Shown in pieces: positions 17,218-26,569 of a stretch of DNA of 64,000 nucleotides; the first letter of the stretch is position 1, and each line of letters opens with the position of its first letter. Below the pieces are notes generated by a model. The model was given only the letters and a program-made list of their open reading frames with translations, was not told the DNA's origin and ran no database searches. The stretch comes from Muricoccus harenae (GTDB lineage: Bacteria; Pseudomonadota; Alphaproteobacteria; Acetobacterales; Acetobacteraceae): NCBI RefSeq assembly GCF_009848505.1, contig NZ_WWDL01000010.1, positions 62,001 through 126,000 of the forward strand. The letters are read 5' to 3'. Position numbers and translations under genes: made by a program.

Positions 17218-17886
17218 TCAGGAGCGCGGGGCGGCCAGGTTGGGCGTCGCGTATTGCGGCGCCTGGCTGGGCTGCGGGGCGGCGGCGGGGACGCCCGGGG
17301 GGGCCGCCGAGGCCTGGGCCTCGGTAAGCATCTCCATGCGGCCGGAAAGCTGGCCGCCATCCTCGACCGACAGGCGGCGGGTGCGGGCGACGCCGAGCAC
17401 GCGGCCAGTGGCGCGGATGATGAGCGAGCCGCGAGCGGTGATGGTGCCGTCGAACACGCCGGCGATCTCGGCGTCCTCGACCTGGACCTCGCCCTTGAAG
17501 ACGCCGGAATGGGTGATCTGCAGCTCGGTGGCCTGGATCATCTGGCTCTCGACCGTGCCGTCCACGACCAGGCGCTCGGCATCGGTGACGGTGCCCTGGA
17601 GGGAGATGCCCTTGCCGACGACGAGGGTGCGGCGCTCCGCGGTGGAGGCGGCCGGGCGGCCGGCGGCTGCGGCGGAGGCCGGGCGGGGCGGCATGGTCAC
17701 GCCGGGGGCGCCCTGGGGCGCGGTGGGCTTGGGCGGCAGGCTCATGGCGGTGTCCTTGGAGGCTTGGCCCGGGGCGGGGCGGAACGGGGGCACGGCCAAG
17801 TCGGGATCGCGCATGACCGGCACGGTGGCGGGCTCGGCGACCTCGGTGGGCCCTTGGTCGGCTGGGCGGCGGCGGAAGACGGACAT
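17218..17886 (-). CDS. Bactofilin (polymer-forming cytoskeletal protein)
   Basis: A 222-residue bactofilin. The central domain (about residues 85-195) is a right-handed beta-helix of short repeated strands: TLVVGKGISLQGTVTDAERLVVDGTVESQMIQATELQI, HSGVFKGEVQVEDAEIAGVFDGTITARGSLIIRATGRVLG. Disordered Pro/Ala-rich tails flank it, as is usual. Bactofilins form filaments without nucleotide and position envelope enzymes or shape-determining factors. A peptidase M23 partner that often accompanies them is not present; the following gene is a small lipoprotein. ATG 17886 is preceded by GGGGGAAATTTCC on the coding strand, a good ribosome binding site. Confidence 0.9.
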   Translation of the reverse strand: MSVFRRRPADQGPTEVAEPATVPVMRDPDLAVPPFRPAPGQASKDTAMSLPPKPTAPQGAPGVTMPPRPASAAAAGRPAASTAERRTLVVGKGISLQGTVTDAERLVVDGTVESQMIQATELQITHSGVFKGEVQVEDAEIAGVFDGTITARGSLIIRATGRVLGVARTRRLSVEDGGQLSGRMEMLTEAQASAAPPGVPAAAPQPSQAPQYATPNLAAPRS

Positions 17887-18138
17887 GGAAATTTCCCCCT
17901 GCGCGAAAGGCGGTCTTGGCATGGCATGGCACGGCCCGCCGGGACGCGGGTTCCGCGGGCCTTCCCGGGCAGCGATCGGATGCGGGGAGGATCCCTGCCC
18001 CGCATCTGCCGCAGCGGGGCTATCACGGGCGGGAGACAGGGCACAACGGCCCGATCGAAAGTTCGGGTGTATAATCGGAGTTCCGTGATGCCGGGCGGCT
18101 TCCGGCCACGCCGCCGCATGGTATGGCGGCGGCCATTC

Positions 18139-18179
18139 GGGGCGCTGTCCCCCGGCCTTGGGCCGGGGGACGGCGCCCC
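18139..18179. repeat. Long GC-rich hairpin upstream of the PfkB kinase
   Basis: A 19-bp stem (18139-18157 with 18161-18179, one G-U pair) closed by three bases, in the 334-bp gap between the divergent bactofilin and kinase genes. There is no T-run and no upstream gene reading into it on the plus strand. It may be a dispersed palindromic element or an RNA structure in the kinase leader. The rest of the gap shows nothing else clear. Confidence 0.6.
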
Positions 18180-18220
18180 TCGGACAGGGCCGCAGGGCCC
18201 GGCGGCATGGGAAGACGGGC

Positions 18221-19222
18221 ATGGCGGATCGGCAGGCGGCGCTGGATATCCTGGGTATCGGCAATGCCATCGTGGATGTGGTGGCCTCGGCCACCGAGGC
18301 GATGCTGGCGGAATGGGGCATGGCAAAGGGCGGCATGACCCTGATCGACACGGCCCGGGCCGAGGCGATCCATGCCGCGATTGGTGCCAGCGTGCAGACG
18401 GGCGGTGGCTCGGCGGCGAATACCTGCGCGGTGGCGGCATCGCTTGGCGCGAAGGTGGGGTATCTCGGCAAGGTGGCCGACGACGCCCCCGGCAAGGCCT
18501 TCGCGGAGGACCTGAAGGCGCTGGGGATCCATTTTCCGACCAAGCCGCTGAAGGGAGGCGACCCCACGGCGCGATGCCTGATCCTGGTGACGCCGGATGG
18601 GCAGCGGACAATGAACACCTATCTCGGCGCCTGCGTGACCTTCGGCGAGGCGGATGTGGACCAGGCGGCGGTGGAATCTGCCTCGGTCACCTATCTGGAG
18701 GGCTATCTGTTCGATCCGCCGGCGGCGCAGGCGGCGTTCCGCAAGGCATCCCTGATCGCGCATGCCGCGGGGCGCCGGGTGGCGCTGACCCTCTCCGACA
18801 GTTTCTGCGTCGGGCGGCACCGGACCGCCTTCCTCGATTTCATCGTGAAGAACAGCGACATCGTCTTCGCCAATGAGGCCGAGGCGCTGTCCCTGTTCCA
18901 GGTGAATGACGTGGAGGAGGCGACGCGGGCCTTTACGGCCACGGGCAAGCTGGTTGCGCTGACGCGGAGCGAGAAGGGTAGCCGGATTATCGTCCCGAAT
19001 GCCGGGCAGGGCGCGCAGGTGATCGAGGTGCCGGCGGTGCCGACCACGGTGATCGACACGACCGGGGCGGGCGACGCCTATGCCGCCGGCTTCCTGGCGG
19101 CCCATGCGCGCGGGCTGCCGCTGGCCGAGTGCGGCCGCTGGGGGAGCGTGGCGGCGAGCGAGGCGATCTCCCATTTCGGGGCTCGGCCGCAGGCCGATCT
19201 GCGGGTGCTGGTCGGCGCGTGA
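18221..19222 (+). CDS. PfkB-family carbohydrate/nucleoside kinase, adenosine kinase-like
   Basis: A 333-residue ribokinase-fold sugar or nucleoside kinase. LGIGNAIVDVVASA opens the fold, GGSAANTCAVAASLGAKVGYLGKVADD is the first PfkB signature, and DTTGAGDAYAAGF holds the anion hole and catalytic base D285. The N-terminal NAIVD and GACVTFG stretches resemble the alphaproteobacterial adenosine kinase branch, so adenosine salvage is the best guess; ribokinase or fructokinase activity is not excluded. ATG 18221 fits the family; longer readings add only basic low-complexity sequence. Its stop overlaps the next gene's GTG as GTGA. Confidence 0.88.
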   Translation: MADRQAALDILGIGNAIVDVVASATEAMLAEWGMAKGGMTLIDTARAEAIHAAIGASVQTGGGSAANTCAVAASLGAKVGYLGKVADDAPGKAFAEDLKALGIHFPTKPLKGGDPTARCLILVTPDGQRTMNTYLGACVTFGEADVDQAAVESASVTYLEGYLFDPPAAQAAFRKASLIAHAAGRRVALTLSDSFCVGRHRTAFLDFIVKNSDIVFANEAEALSLFQVNDVEEATRAFTATGKLVALTRSEKGSRIIVPNAGQGAQVIEVPAVPTTVIDTTGAGDAYAAGFLAAHARGLPLAECGRWGSVAASEAISHFGARPQADLRVLVGA

Positions 19223-20727
19223 GTTCACCGCGGCAGGTATTCGGAGCGGAGGCTTCCGGCGTCGCGGGGGGCGTGGCTTCCTGGGTGGTGCTCGTCCCGT
19301 TCGCGGCTTGCATCGCCGCGCTCGTCGCATTCGCGGAGAGTCATCCGACCGGTGCCGACGCCTGGGGCTACATGTTCTACGCGTTCCGCTTTCGGATGCA
19401 CGGGCTGTTGCATGATTTCGGGACCGTGCGGACCTATGGCTATCCGCTCTTCCTGACGCTCCTCACCTATCTTTCCGGCTTCGGCAACGACCGGCTGGTG
19501 GTTGCCGCCGCCGTGGTCCAGGCCGTCCTCTACGCGGGCGCTGCTTTTTGGCTTTCGGCCCGGCTGCGGGTGCTTGGCAAGCCGTGGCCCTGGGCGGCGC
19601 TGATCGGCACCCTGTTGAGCCCGATGGCGCTCGTCCTGGTGTCGGATGCGCTGACGGATGGCCTTTCCCTTATCCTTTTCGTCTCGCTCTCGGCCTTGGC
19701 GTTGCAGCTGAGCGGCCCCTATGCCCGTTGGCGGACCGAGGGCTCGATGCTCGCGGGGGCCGTCATCGTGGCCTATGCGCTAATGGTGCGGCCTGCAAAC
19801 CTGCCGGTCCTGGCCGCTTGGCATCTCGCCATCCTCATCGGGGTTGGCCTGGCGCCGCAGTGGCGGGCCGTGCGGGGGCGCCTCGCCCTGGTCGCAGTCC
19901 TGTCCTTCCTGGCCGCCGGCGCGGCGATCTGGGGGCCGCAGGCTCTCTATGCCCTGCGTAATTATGGCCAGGCGAGCATCCTGCCGCTGTGCCAGCTCGG
20001 AGGGCTGCAGACGGCATTCGGCATCATTGCCTGGAAGTACGACACGCTGATCGCGAACCGGGAGGCTCTTCCCTGGTTTCATTTGAACCCACTGTTCTCC
20101 GGCCCGATCAGCGCGGATGGCGGCTGGCGGTGGTACCTGGAGAATCCCGGCCAAGGGCTGGCGACCCTCCTGGCGCATGTGTTCATGAGCTTTAGCGCGG
20201 ACACGCCCTTCGTCTACATCCGCGACCTCCACCCATCCTACGGCCCCGTCTTCCGGGCGGTAACCTGGCTGCTGTGCATTCTCGGGCTGGTCCGGACCGG
20301 GGCCTTCGCGCTCCTCCTGTGGCGGAGCCGGGCGGCGCGCCTGGAAGCGCTGCCCCGCATCCTGCCCCTGGCATTCCTCCTGCTGGCCTGTCTGGGCATC
20401 ACGGCGCTGAACAGCATCGCGGCCGTCGAGAGCCGCTTCAATGTGATCCCGATCACTGTGCTTTCGGTGATCGCGCTGGCCTACCTCATCCGGTTCTTCC
20501 GGCGGGAGGTCTCGCCCGGGCGGGGGGCTGTGTCGGGCGTTCTGGGGACGACGCTTCTCTGCATCGGCCTGTCCTACGCGGCCGATCGCCTCGGGAGTGC
20601 CGAGTACCAGTCGCGGGCTCAGCTCATCCCGGGCCAGAAGGGGGACCGCTGCGCCGTCACGCGAGAGCCTCTGGGCTGGCCGGATCTGATCCGCCGGCAT
20701 GAGGTGGAGATGGCGGCCCGGCGCTGA
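19219..20727 (+). CDS. Multispanning membrane protein, glycosyltransferase-39-like
   Basis: A 502-residue inner-membrane protein with about ten to twelve hydrophobic segments. The first periplasmic loop carries ESHPTGADAWGYMFYAFRFRMHG and TYGYPLFLTLLTYLSGFGNDRLVV, the layout of polyprenyl-phosphate-dependent glycosyltransferases of the ArnT/GT39 group, in which acidic residues of this loop are catalytic. The acceptor is unknown and assignment to the family is tentative. It starts with GTG 19219 overlapping the kinase stop, so the two are translated together. A hydrophilic C-terminus (RCAVTREPLGWPDLIRRHE) ends the protein. Confidence 0.65.
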   Translation: MSSPRQVFGAEASGVAGGVASWVVLVPFAACIAALVAFAESHPTGADAWGYMFYAFRFRMHGLLHDFGTVRTYGYPLFLTLLTYLSGFGNDRLVVAAAVVQAVLYAGAAFWLSARLRVLGKPWPWAALIGTLLSPMALVLVSDALTDGLSLILFVSLSALALQLSGPYARWRTEGSMLAGAVIVAYALMVRPANLPVLAAWHLAILIGVGLAPQWRAVRGRLALVAVLSFLAAGAAIWGPQALYALRNYGQASILPLCQLGGLQTAFGIIAWKYDTLIANREALPWFHLNPLFSGPISADGGWRWYLENPGQGLATLLAHVFMSFSADTPFVYIRDLHPSYGPVFRAVTWLLCILGLVRTGAFALLLWRSRAARLEALPRILPLAFLLLACLGITALNSIAAVESRFNVIPITVLSVIALAYLIRFFRREVSPGRGAVSGVLGTTLLCIGLSYAADRLGSAEYQSRAQLIPGQKGDRCAVTREPLGWPDLIRRHEVEMAARR

Positions 20728-20861
20728 AGAATCTGGCGGGGGCGGTCACTTCATCTGCTCCAGGAGCGGGATCGCCGAGGCGGACCGGGACTGGCTTTGC
20801 TTGCCTGTGCCGGAAGCCGATCCGCCTGCCGCGCGTTCCGGCCCCGACATAGGAGAAGACC

Positions 20862-21473
20862 ATGATCCGCTCGACCACCCTGTCCGCCGCCCTGACCGCT
20901 ATCCTGCTTGCGGGGCCGGCCTGGGCCCAGGGGCAGGCCTCGGATGACCCGGCTGTGCGAGAGATGCAGCGCGAGCGCAACAATCCCGCGGCCACCCCCT
21001 ATGTGCCGGCGCAGAACCGGAATGCCGCGGCGGCCGATGCCGCCCAGGTGGAAACCGCGAGGGCATTGTTGTCCGAGGCGCGGGCCTTCCTCATCCGCCG
21101 TAACACGGGGCCTGCCATCGAGGCGATGGAGCGGGCGGAGACGCGGTTGCTGACGAATTCGGTGGTCGCCAGCGAGGCGAGCCGCCCGCAGGGCAGTGCG
21201 GCGCTGAGCCAGCTCGCCTCGGCCCGCCGGCTGGCGAGGCAACGGGACACGCGCGCGGCCTTGAACGCGCTGGATCAGGCGGAGGCGGCGCTGCCAGCCT
21301 CGCCGAGCGGCCCAGGCGCGCGGCCTCTGCCGCCGGGGGTGCCCACCGGCGTGGATGCCCAGCCGCCGGTGCCGCCCTCTGCTCAACCGCAGCGGCCGTT
21401 GCGGCAGGGGCCGCGCCCGGCGGTGCCGCCGGGGCCAGGCATGCCAGCCGAGCGGCTGCCGCCGCGGGGGTAG
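20862..21473 (+). CDS. Secreted Pro/Ala-rich hypothetical protein
   Basis: A 203-residue protein with a Sec signal peptide (MIRSTTLSAALTAILLAGPAWAQG, cleavage after AWA). A helical middle part (about 60-145) has two similar Ala/Arg-rich helical hairpins (ALLSEARAFLIRRNTGPAIEAMERAETRLL and LASARRLARQRDTRAALNALDQAEAAL), and the last 60 residues are a Pro-rich tail. It resembles small periplasmic proteins common in Acetobacteraceae but I cannot name a function. The 298-bp gap after it, up to typA, holds no gene or repeat that I can see. Confidence 0.75.
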   Translation: MIRSTTLSAALTAILLAGPAWAQGQASDDPAVREMQRERNNPAATPYVPAQNRNAAAADAAQVETARALLSEARAFLIRRNTGPAIEAMERAETRLLTNSVVASEASRPQGSAALSQLASARRLARQRDTRAALNALDQAEAALPASPSGPGARPLPPGVPTGVDAQPPVPPSAQPQRPLRQGPRPAVPPGPGMPAERLPPRG

Positions 21474-21771
21474 AGGGGGGCTTTTGCGCCCGTTTCGCTG
21501 CCCCGCTTCCTTTGCATGGGCGGAACGGGCGGGGGGCATCGCGGAAACCCTCGCAATCCGGTGTGCGGCGCGCTATGTGTGCGCCGCAACACGCCGGACC
21601 GCCGAAGAGAAGCCCCGCCGCCCCACAAGGCCGCGGGGTCTTCATGGATGGAACTTCGGGCGAAGGCCGCTTCCCCGCCGGGGATGTGAAACTGGCGCGA
21701 TCGGCCCTGCAGGGGCCGGCATCGCGCGTGGCGCCGGGGCGGCCCCGGTGCCGGACGAAGGATACCGCGCG

Positions 21772-23607
21772 ATGACGCAGAACATCCGCAACGTGGCGAT
21801 CATCGCCCACGTTGACCATGGCAAGACGACGCTTGTGGACAACCTGCTGAAGCAGGCCGGCGCCTTCCGCGCCAACCAGCAGGTGGCCGAGCGCGCCATG
21901 GACCGTAATGACCTGGAGCGGGAGCGTGGCATCACGATCCTGGCCAAGTCGACGGCCGTGGAGTGGAAGGGCACCAAGATCAACATCGTGGACACGCCAG
22001 GCCACGCCGACTTCGGCGGCGAGGTCGAGCGCATCCTATCCATGGTGGACGGCGCAATCGTGCTCTGCGACGCGGCCGAGGGGCCGCTGCCGCAGACCAA
22101 GTTCGTGCTGACCAAGGCGTTGGCCCGCGGGCTGAAGCCGATCGTGGTCATCAACAAGGTGGACCGCCAGGACGCGCGGGCCGATGAGGTGCTGAACGAG
22201 GTGTTCGACCTGTTCGCGGCGCTGGGTGCCAGCGACGAGCAGCTCGACTTCCACACCATGTTCGCCTCGGGCCGCCAGGGCTGGGCCGATCTGACGATGG
22301 ATGGGCCCCGCAAGGACCTGTCGCCGATGTTCGACCTGATCCTGAGCCATGTGCCGGAGCCGACGGTCGATCCGGCCGCGCCCTTCGCGATGAACGCCTC
22401 GATTCTTGAGGCGGACCCGTTCCTGGGCCGCATCCTGACGGGCCGCATCGAGCAGGGCATCGCCCGCACCAACATGCCGGTGCGCGTGCTGCGCCAGGAT
22501 GGCTCGGTTGTCGAGACGGGCCGCCTGACGAAGCTGATGACCTTCTCGGGTCTGGATCGCGTGCCGGTGGATGAGGTGCAGGCGGGCGACATCTGCGCCA
22601 TTGCCGGCCTGTCCGACGCGACGATCCCGGACACCATCGCCTCCCCCGAGGTGACAGAGCCGCTGCCGGCCATTCCGGTCGACCCGCCCACGCTTTCCAT
22701 GACCTTCCGCATCAATGATGGCCCGCTGGGCGGTCGCGAGGGCAAGAAGGTCACGTCGCGCCAGATCCGCGATCGCCTGATGAAGGAAACGGAGGGCAAC
22801 GTCGCCATCCGCGTGAAGGTCAGCGAGGAGGTGGATGCCTTCGAGGTGGCCGGCCGTGGCGAGCTGCAGCTTGGCGTGCTGATCGAGCAGATGCGCCGCG
22901 AGGGTTTCGAGCTGACGATCGGCCGGCCGCGAGTGCTGACGCAGGTGAACCCGGAGACGGGCGAGCGCGAAGAGCCCTTCGAGGAGGCGCTGATCGACGT
23001 GGACGAGGCCTATTCGGGCGTCGTCGTCGAGAAGATGGCCCAGCGGAAGGGTATGATGCAGGACATGCGGCCTTCGGGCGGCGGCAAGGTCCGGCTGACC
23101 TTCCACATCCCGTCACGCGGCCTGATCGGCTATCACGGCGAGTTCATGACGGACACGCGCGGCACCGGCATGATGAATCGGCTGTTCCTGGGCTATCAGC
23201 CCTGGGCTGGCGCGATCGAGGGGCGCGTGAAGGGGAGCCTGATCTCCAACTCGGACGGCGAGGCGGTGCAGTACTCCTTGTTTGCCCTGCAGGAGCGCGG
23301 CGCGCTCTTCGTGGATCCGGGCGTGAAGGTTTATGTCGGCATGATCCTCGGCGAGCATTCGCGCGAGAACGACCTCGACGTGAACCCGATCAAGGAGAAG
23401 AAGCTCACCAACATCCGTGCCGCCGGCAAGGATGAGGCGCTTCTGCTGGTTCCGCCCCGGAAGATGAGCCTGGAGCAGGCCATCGCCTATATCGAGGAGG
23501 ACGAACTGGTGGAGGTGACGCCGACGGCGATCCGCCTGCGCAAGCGCTACCTCGATCCGCATGAGCGCAAGAAGCACGCCCGCCGCGCGGAGAGCGAGGC
23601 GGCGTGA
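21772..23607 (+). CDS. typA: Translational GTPase TypA/BipA
   Basis: TypA is a ribosome-associated GTPase of the elongation-factor family that helps 50S assembly and growth under stress. The 611-residue protein is complete: G1 AHVDHGKT (12-19), G2 RGITI, G3 DTPGH (73-77), G4 NKVD (127-130), then EF-G-like domains with RMNDGPLGGREGKKVTSRQI read as RINDGPLGGREGKKV, and the C-terminal TypA-specific part (EHSRENDLDVNPIKEKKLTNIRA). ATG 21772 gives the usual MTQNIRNVAIIAHVDHG start. A strong terminator follows directly, so it is a single-gene unit. Confidence 0.97.
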   Translation: MTQNIRNVAIIAHVDHGKTTLVDNLLKQAGAFRANQQVAERAMDRNDLERERGITILAKSTAVEWKGTKINIVDTPGHADFGGEVERILSMVDGAIVLCDAAEGPLPQTKFVLTKALARGLKPIVVINKVDRQDARADEVLNEVFDLFAALGASDEQLDFHTMFASGRQGWADLTMDGPRKDLSPMFDLILSHVPEPTVDPAAPFAMNASILEADPFLGRILTGRIEQGIARTNMPVRVLRQDGSVVETGRLTKLMTFSGLDRVPVDEVQAGDICAIAGLSDATIPDTIASPEVTEPLPAIPVDPPTLSMTFRINDGPLGGREGKKVTSRQIRDRLMKETEGNVAIRVKVSEEVDAFEVAGRGELQLGVLIEQMRREGFELTIGRPRVLTQVNPETGEREEPFEEALIDVDEAYSGVVVEKMAQRKGMMQDMRPSGGGKVRLTFHIPSRGLIGYHGEFMTDTRGTGMMNRLFLGYQPWAGAIEGRVKGSLISNSDGEAVQYSLFALQERGALFVDPGVKVYVGMILGEHSRENDLDVNPIKEKKLTNIRAAGKDEALLLVPPRKMSLEQAIAYIEEDELVEVTPTAIRLRKRYLDPHERKKHARRAESEAA

Positions 23608-23611
23608 TCTG

Positions 23612-23650
23612 AAAGGGCGGTTCCGGGGAGACCCGGGACCGCCCTTTTTC
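23612..23650 (+). terminator. Intrinsic terminator of typA
   Basis: A 16-bp stem (23612-23627 with 23632-23647, one G-T pair) with a GAGA loop, followed by TTTTT, starting 5 bp after the typA stop. Confidence 0.9.
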
Positions 23651-23821
23651 TTGGCTGTAGTGTTCTAAAAAATGATTATTGTCCCTTCATGCAAGGCGGT
23701 TTGCGTGTTTTTCCCGCGACGTGGTTTCGTGTCCGGTTTATAGATGGGCGGCGAGGCGACGGCGCGGACACGCCGGAAGGGTCGATGGCCCGTGCCGCCT
23801 GTGGTTTGGGGAGTTTCGGGC

Positions 23822-26470
23822 ATGTCCGCTCGCGTTGCGCGTTTGGCTCCGACCGTCCTGGCTGACCGGTGCGAGGCCGATTCGCGCCTGCATGGGAGTG
23901 TTGCGGTCCGCTTGGCCGGGGCCGTCGCCCTCGGGCTGGTGCTGGCCGCGGTTCCGGCTGGGGCGCAGGTGCCGTTCGGATCCGGCATGGCCCAGCCGGA
24001 TAGCGATGCAGGGACGGTTCGCGCCGGCAGCCGCGGCTTCGGCATCCTGCTGGACCAGGCGAATTACTGGAGCACGCGGGGACGGCCGGAGCTGGCGCAG
24101 CAGGCACTCGAGCGCCTGCTCATGTTGGAGCCGAACAATCCGGACGTGCTGGCGACCGCGGCGGAGGTGGCCGCGCAGAATGGCGACCGGCAGAATGCCG
24201 AGGCCTATCTGACGCGGCTGAACCAGACCGCGCCCCATAGCGACGCCGCCTTCCGCGCCTCCGCGGCGCTACGGGCGATGGTGGTGAACCAGGCGGTGCT
24301 GGCCGAGGCGCGACGCCTCAACCAGACCGGCCAGCGGCAGGCCGCGATGCAGCGCTACCGCGAGCTGTTCCCCGACGGAGAGGTACCGCCGATCTTCGCC
24401 GTCGAGTACTACCAGACGCTGGCGGGCTCTTCGGAGGAGCATTTCGAGCTGGCCCGGCAGGGGCTCGCGAAGGTGCTGGAGCGCTCGCCGGAGAACGGCA
24501 CGCTGCAGCTCGCCTATGCGCAGCTGCTTTCCTACAACGAGATCTACCGGCTGGAGGGCATCCAGCGCTTGCGGCAGCTTTCTGACGTGCCGGCGATCGG
24601 GCCGGCAGCGCGGGCGGCCTGGCGGCAGGCGCTGCTCTGGCTGCCGACCGATCCCGAGACGGCCGATGCCATCGCGGCCTATTTCAGCTCTAACCCCGCC
24701 GATCCCGAGCTGCAGGCCAAGTATGACGAGGCCAAGGCGACGCTTATCCCGCAATGGGTGACGGATCGCCTGGCTGGCTGGGAAGCCGTCTCGGCCTCCC
24801 GCCTGGCGGATGCGGAGCGCAGCTTCACCTCGGCGCTCGCCGGCGACCCGAGCGATGCGGAATCGGCCATTGGCATGGCGATCGTGCGGAAGATGCAGCA
24901 GCGCTTCCCGGAGGCACGCGAGTACTTCAACAAGGCCGTGGAACTGGCGCCCTTCCGCCGCGACGAGTTCGCCGAGAAGACGGGTGACTTGAACGGCTTC
25001 GCGGCCCCGGCCCCTGGCGTGGCCACGCGAGGCGGGCGCGGCGGCCAGGCAGGACCACCGAGCAATTCGGCGCAGGCATGGCAGAATCTGAGCCGCGGCG
25101 GGCTGGGCCGTGCCGACTCCTTCGCGCGCCGAGCCTTGCGCGGGAATGCCGAGGAGCGGCTCCAGGGCGAGATCGTGCTGGGGATGGTGGCGCTGCGGCG
25201 GAACGACTTCTCCACTGCCGAGACGCGCTTCCGCACCGCGCTTTCCATCCGGCGGAACCTGCCGGCGGCGCAGGCAGGGCTTTACGAGGCCCTGCAGCGC
25301 CAGGGGCGGTTCCCCGATGCAGACCGCTTCCTGGCAGATACGGGCTTCCGGCCACCCGCGGGCTCGCAATCCTTCCGGGCCGCGGCCCTGCGGCAGGAGG
25401 CGCAGCAGACGCGCGATCCCGCCGCCCGCCTCGGCCTGTTGCGCGACGCGTTGGCAGCCGATCCGAACAATCCATGGGCGGCCTTCGACCTAGCCCGCGC
25501 GCTGAAGGAGCGCGGGCAGGTGGATGAGGCGCGGCGCGTGGAGCAGAGCCTGGCGGCGCGCAATGCGCCGGACGCGCTCTTCGCCTCGGCCCTGCTCGCC
25601 AATGCGGATGGGCGGCTGGGCGAGACGGTCTCGAGGCTGGAGGCCATTCCACCCCGGGCGCGCACTCAGGACGGGAACCAGCTGCTGGAGCAGAACCGGC
25701 GTGAGCTGGAGGTGCGGCAGCTGGAGCGCTCGGCGCAGGGGAACCCGCGTTCGGCGGCGGCGCAGCGGCTGATCGCGCTTGCCGCGCGACCGGATCCGAC
25801 AGGCGCGACGGCAGCGAATGTCATCCGGGTGTTCAACCGGCTACGGCAGCCCGGCAATGCCGATGCGGCGGCGCGAGCGGCCAATCCCGGCAGCCCCTCC
25901 ACCCCGCCGGCGGCGCGGGTGGCGATCGCGGGTGCGCTGCTGGAGGGTGGCCGGGTGGCCGAGGCCGAGGCACTGGCCGCGAGCGTGGCGCGCGACCCGC
26001 GTCTGACCGGCGAGTCCCGGCAGCAGGTGGCCAATCTCCGCGCCAGCTCCGCCGCCAGCGAGGCCGAGCGACTGACCGACCGGGGTGACCGGCGCGCGGC
26101 AATGAACCGGCTGGCGCCGGCGCTGAACGAGGCGCCGCAGAACCCCGCGCTGCAACTCTCGCTGGCGCGGGTCTATGCGGGCTCTGGCCGGGCGGAGGAA
26201 GCTTCGCAGATTGTGGAACCGATCCTTGCGCGCAGCCCGGACAACATCCAGGCCCGCGCCGTGGCAGGCGAGGCGGCGGTCGCGCGGCGGGCGCTGGGCC
26301 GGGCGGAGGAGATCCTGCGCGAAGGTCGGGCCCGTAAGGCGGATGAACTGCAAATGGCCTTGCTGGAGGCACGGATCGCGCGCGCGGCGGGCGACCAGTT
26401 CCGCGCCCGCGAGGCGTTGGGGGAGGCGGCGCGGCTGCGCGCGAGCCAGCTTCGCGCCAGCAGCCAGTGA
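23822..26470 (+). CDS. BcsC-like periplasmic TPR protein without a beta-barrel domain
   Basis: An 882-residue exported protein with a signal peptide (RLAGAVALGLVLAAVPAGAQ). It is built of tetratricopeptide-type helix pairs from end to end: QALERLLMLEPNNPDVLATAAEVAAQNGD, AYAQLLSYNEIYRLEGIQRLRQL, RLAGWEAVSASRLADAERSFTSALAGDPSDAESAIGMAIV, then similar units to residue 880. Order and motifs match the TPR half of BcsC, the scaffold that guides cellulose through the periplasm, but the C-terminal outer-membrane barrel (BCSC_C) is absent and the gene stops at a normal TGA. Start 23822 follows GGGGAG; 23744 is an alternative. It converges on an AlgF/AlgJ-like operon, which supports an exopolysaccharide role. 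Confidence 0.75.
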   Translation: MSARVARLAPTVLADRCEADSRLHGSVAVRLAGAVALGLVLAAVPAGAQVPFGSGMAQPDSDAGTVRAGSRGFGILLDQANYWSTRGRPELAQQALERLLMLEPNNPDVLATAAEVAAQNGDRQNAEAYLTRLNQTAPHSDAAFRASAALRAMVVNQAVLAEARRLNQTGQRQAAMQRYRELFPDGEVPPIFAVEYYQTLAGSSEEHFELARQGLAKVLERSPENGTLQLAYAQLLSYNEIYRLEGIQRLRQLSDVPAIGPAARAAWRQALLWLPTDPETADAIAAYFSSNPADPELQAKYDEAKATLIPQWVTDRLAGWEAVSASRLADAERSFTSALAGDPSDAESAIGMAIVRKMQQRFPEAREYFNKAVELAPFRRDEFAEKTGDLNGFAAPAPGVATRGGRGGQAGPPSNSAQAWQNLSRGGLGRADSFARRALRGNAEERLQGEIVLGMVALRRNDFSTAETRFRTALSIRRNLPAAQAGLYEALQRQGRFPDADRFLADTGFRPPAGSQSFRAAALRQEAQQTRDPAARLGLLRDALAADPNNPWAAFDLARALKERGQVDEARRVEQSLAARNAPDALFASALLANADGRLGETVSRLEAIPPRARTQDGNQLLEQNRRELEVRQLERSAQGNPRSAAAQRLIALAARPDPTGATAANVIRVFNRLRQPGNADAAARAANPGSPSTPPAARVAIAGALLEGGRVAEAEALAASVARDPRLTGESRQQVANLRASSAASEAERLTDRGDRRAAMNRLAPALNEAPQNPALQLSLARVYAGSGRAEEASQIVEPILARSPDNIQARAVAGEAAVARRALGRAEEILREGRARKADELQMALLEARIARAAGDQFRAREALGEAARLRASQLRASSQ

Positions 26471-26515
26471 TCGGGGTGGACCGGCGCGCCTGACCTGCCG
26501 GTCCGGTCATAAAGA

Positions 26516-26546
26516 AAGGCGCCGGAGGCCATGCCTCCGGCGCCTT
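26516..26546. terminator. Bidirectional terminator between the TPR gene and the algF-like gene
   Basis: A perfect 14-bp stem (26516-26529 with 26533-26546) and CAT loop between two convergent stops. TT follows on the plus strand, and an A-rich stretch (26511-26517) gives a T-run on the minus strand. Confidence 0.8.
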
Positions 26547-26569
26547 CTTCGCATGCGTCCCTCGGACGG

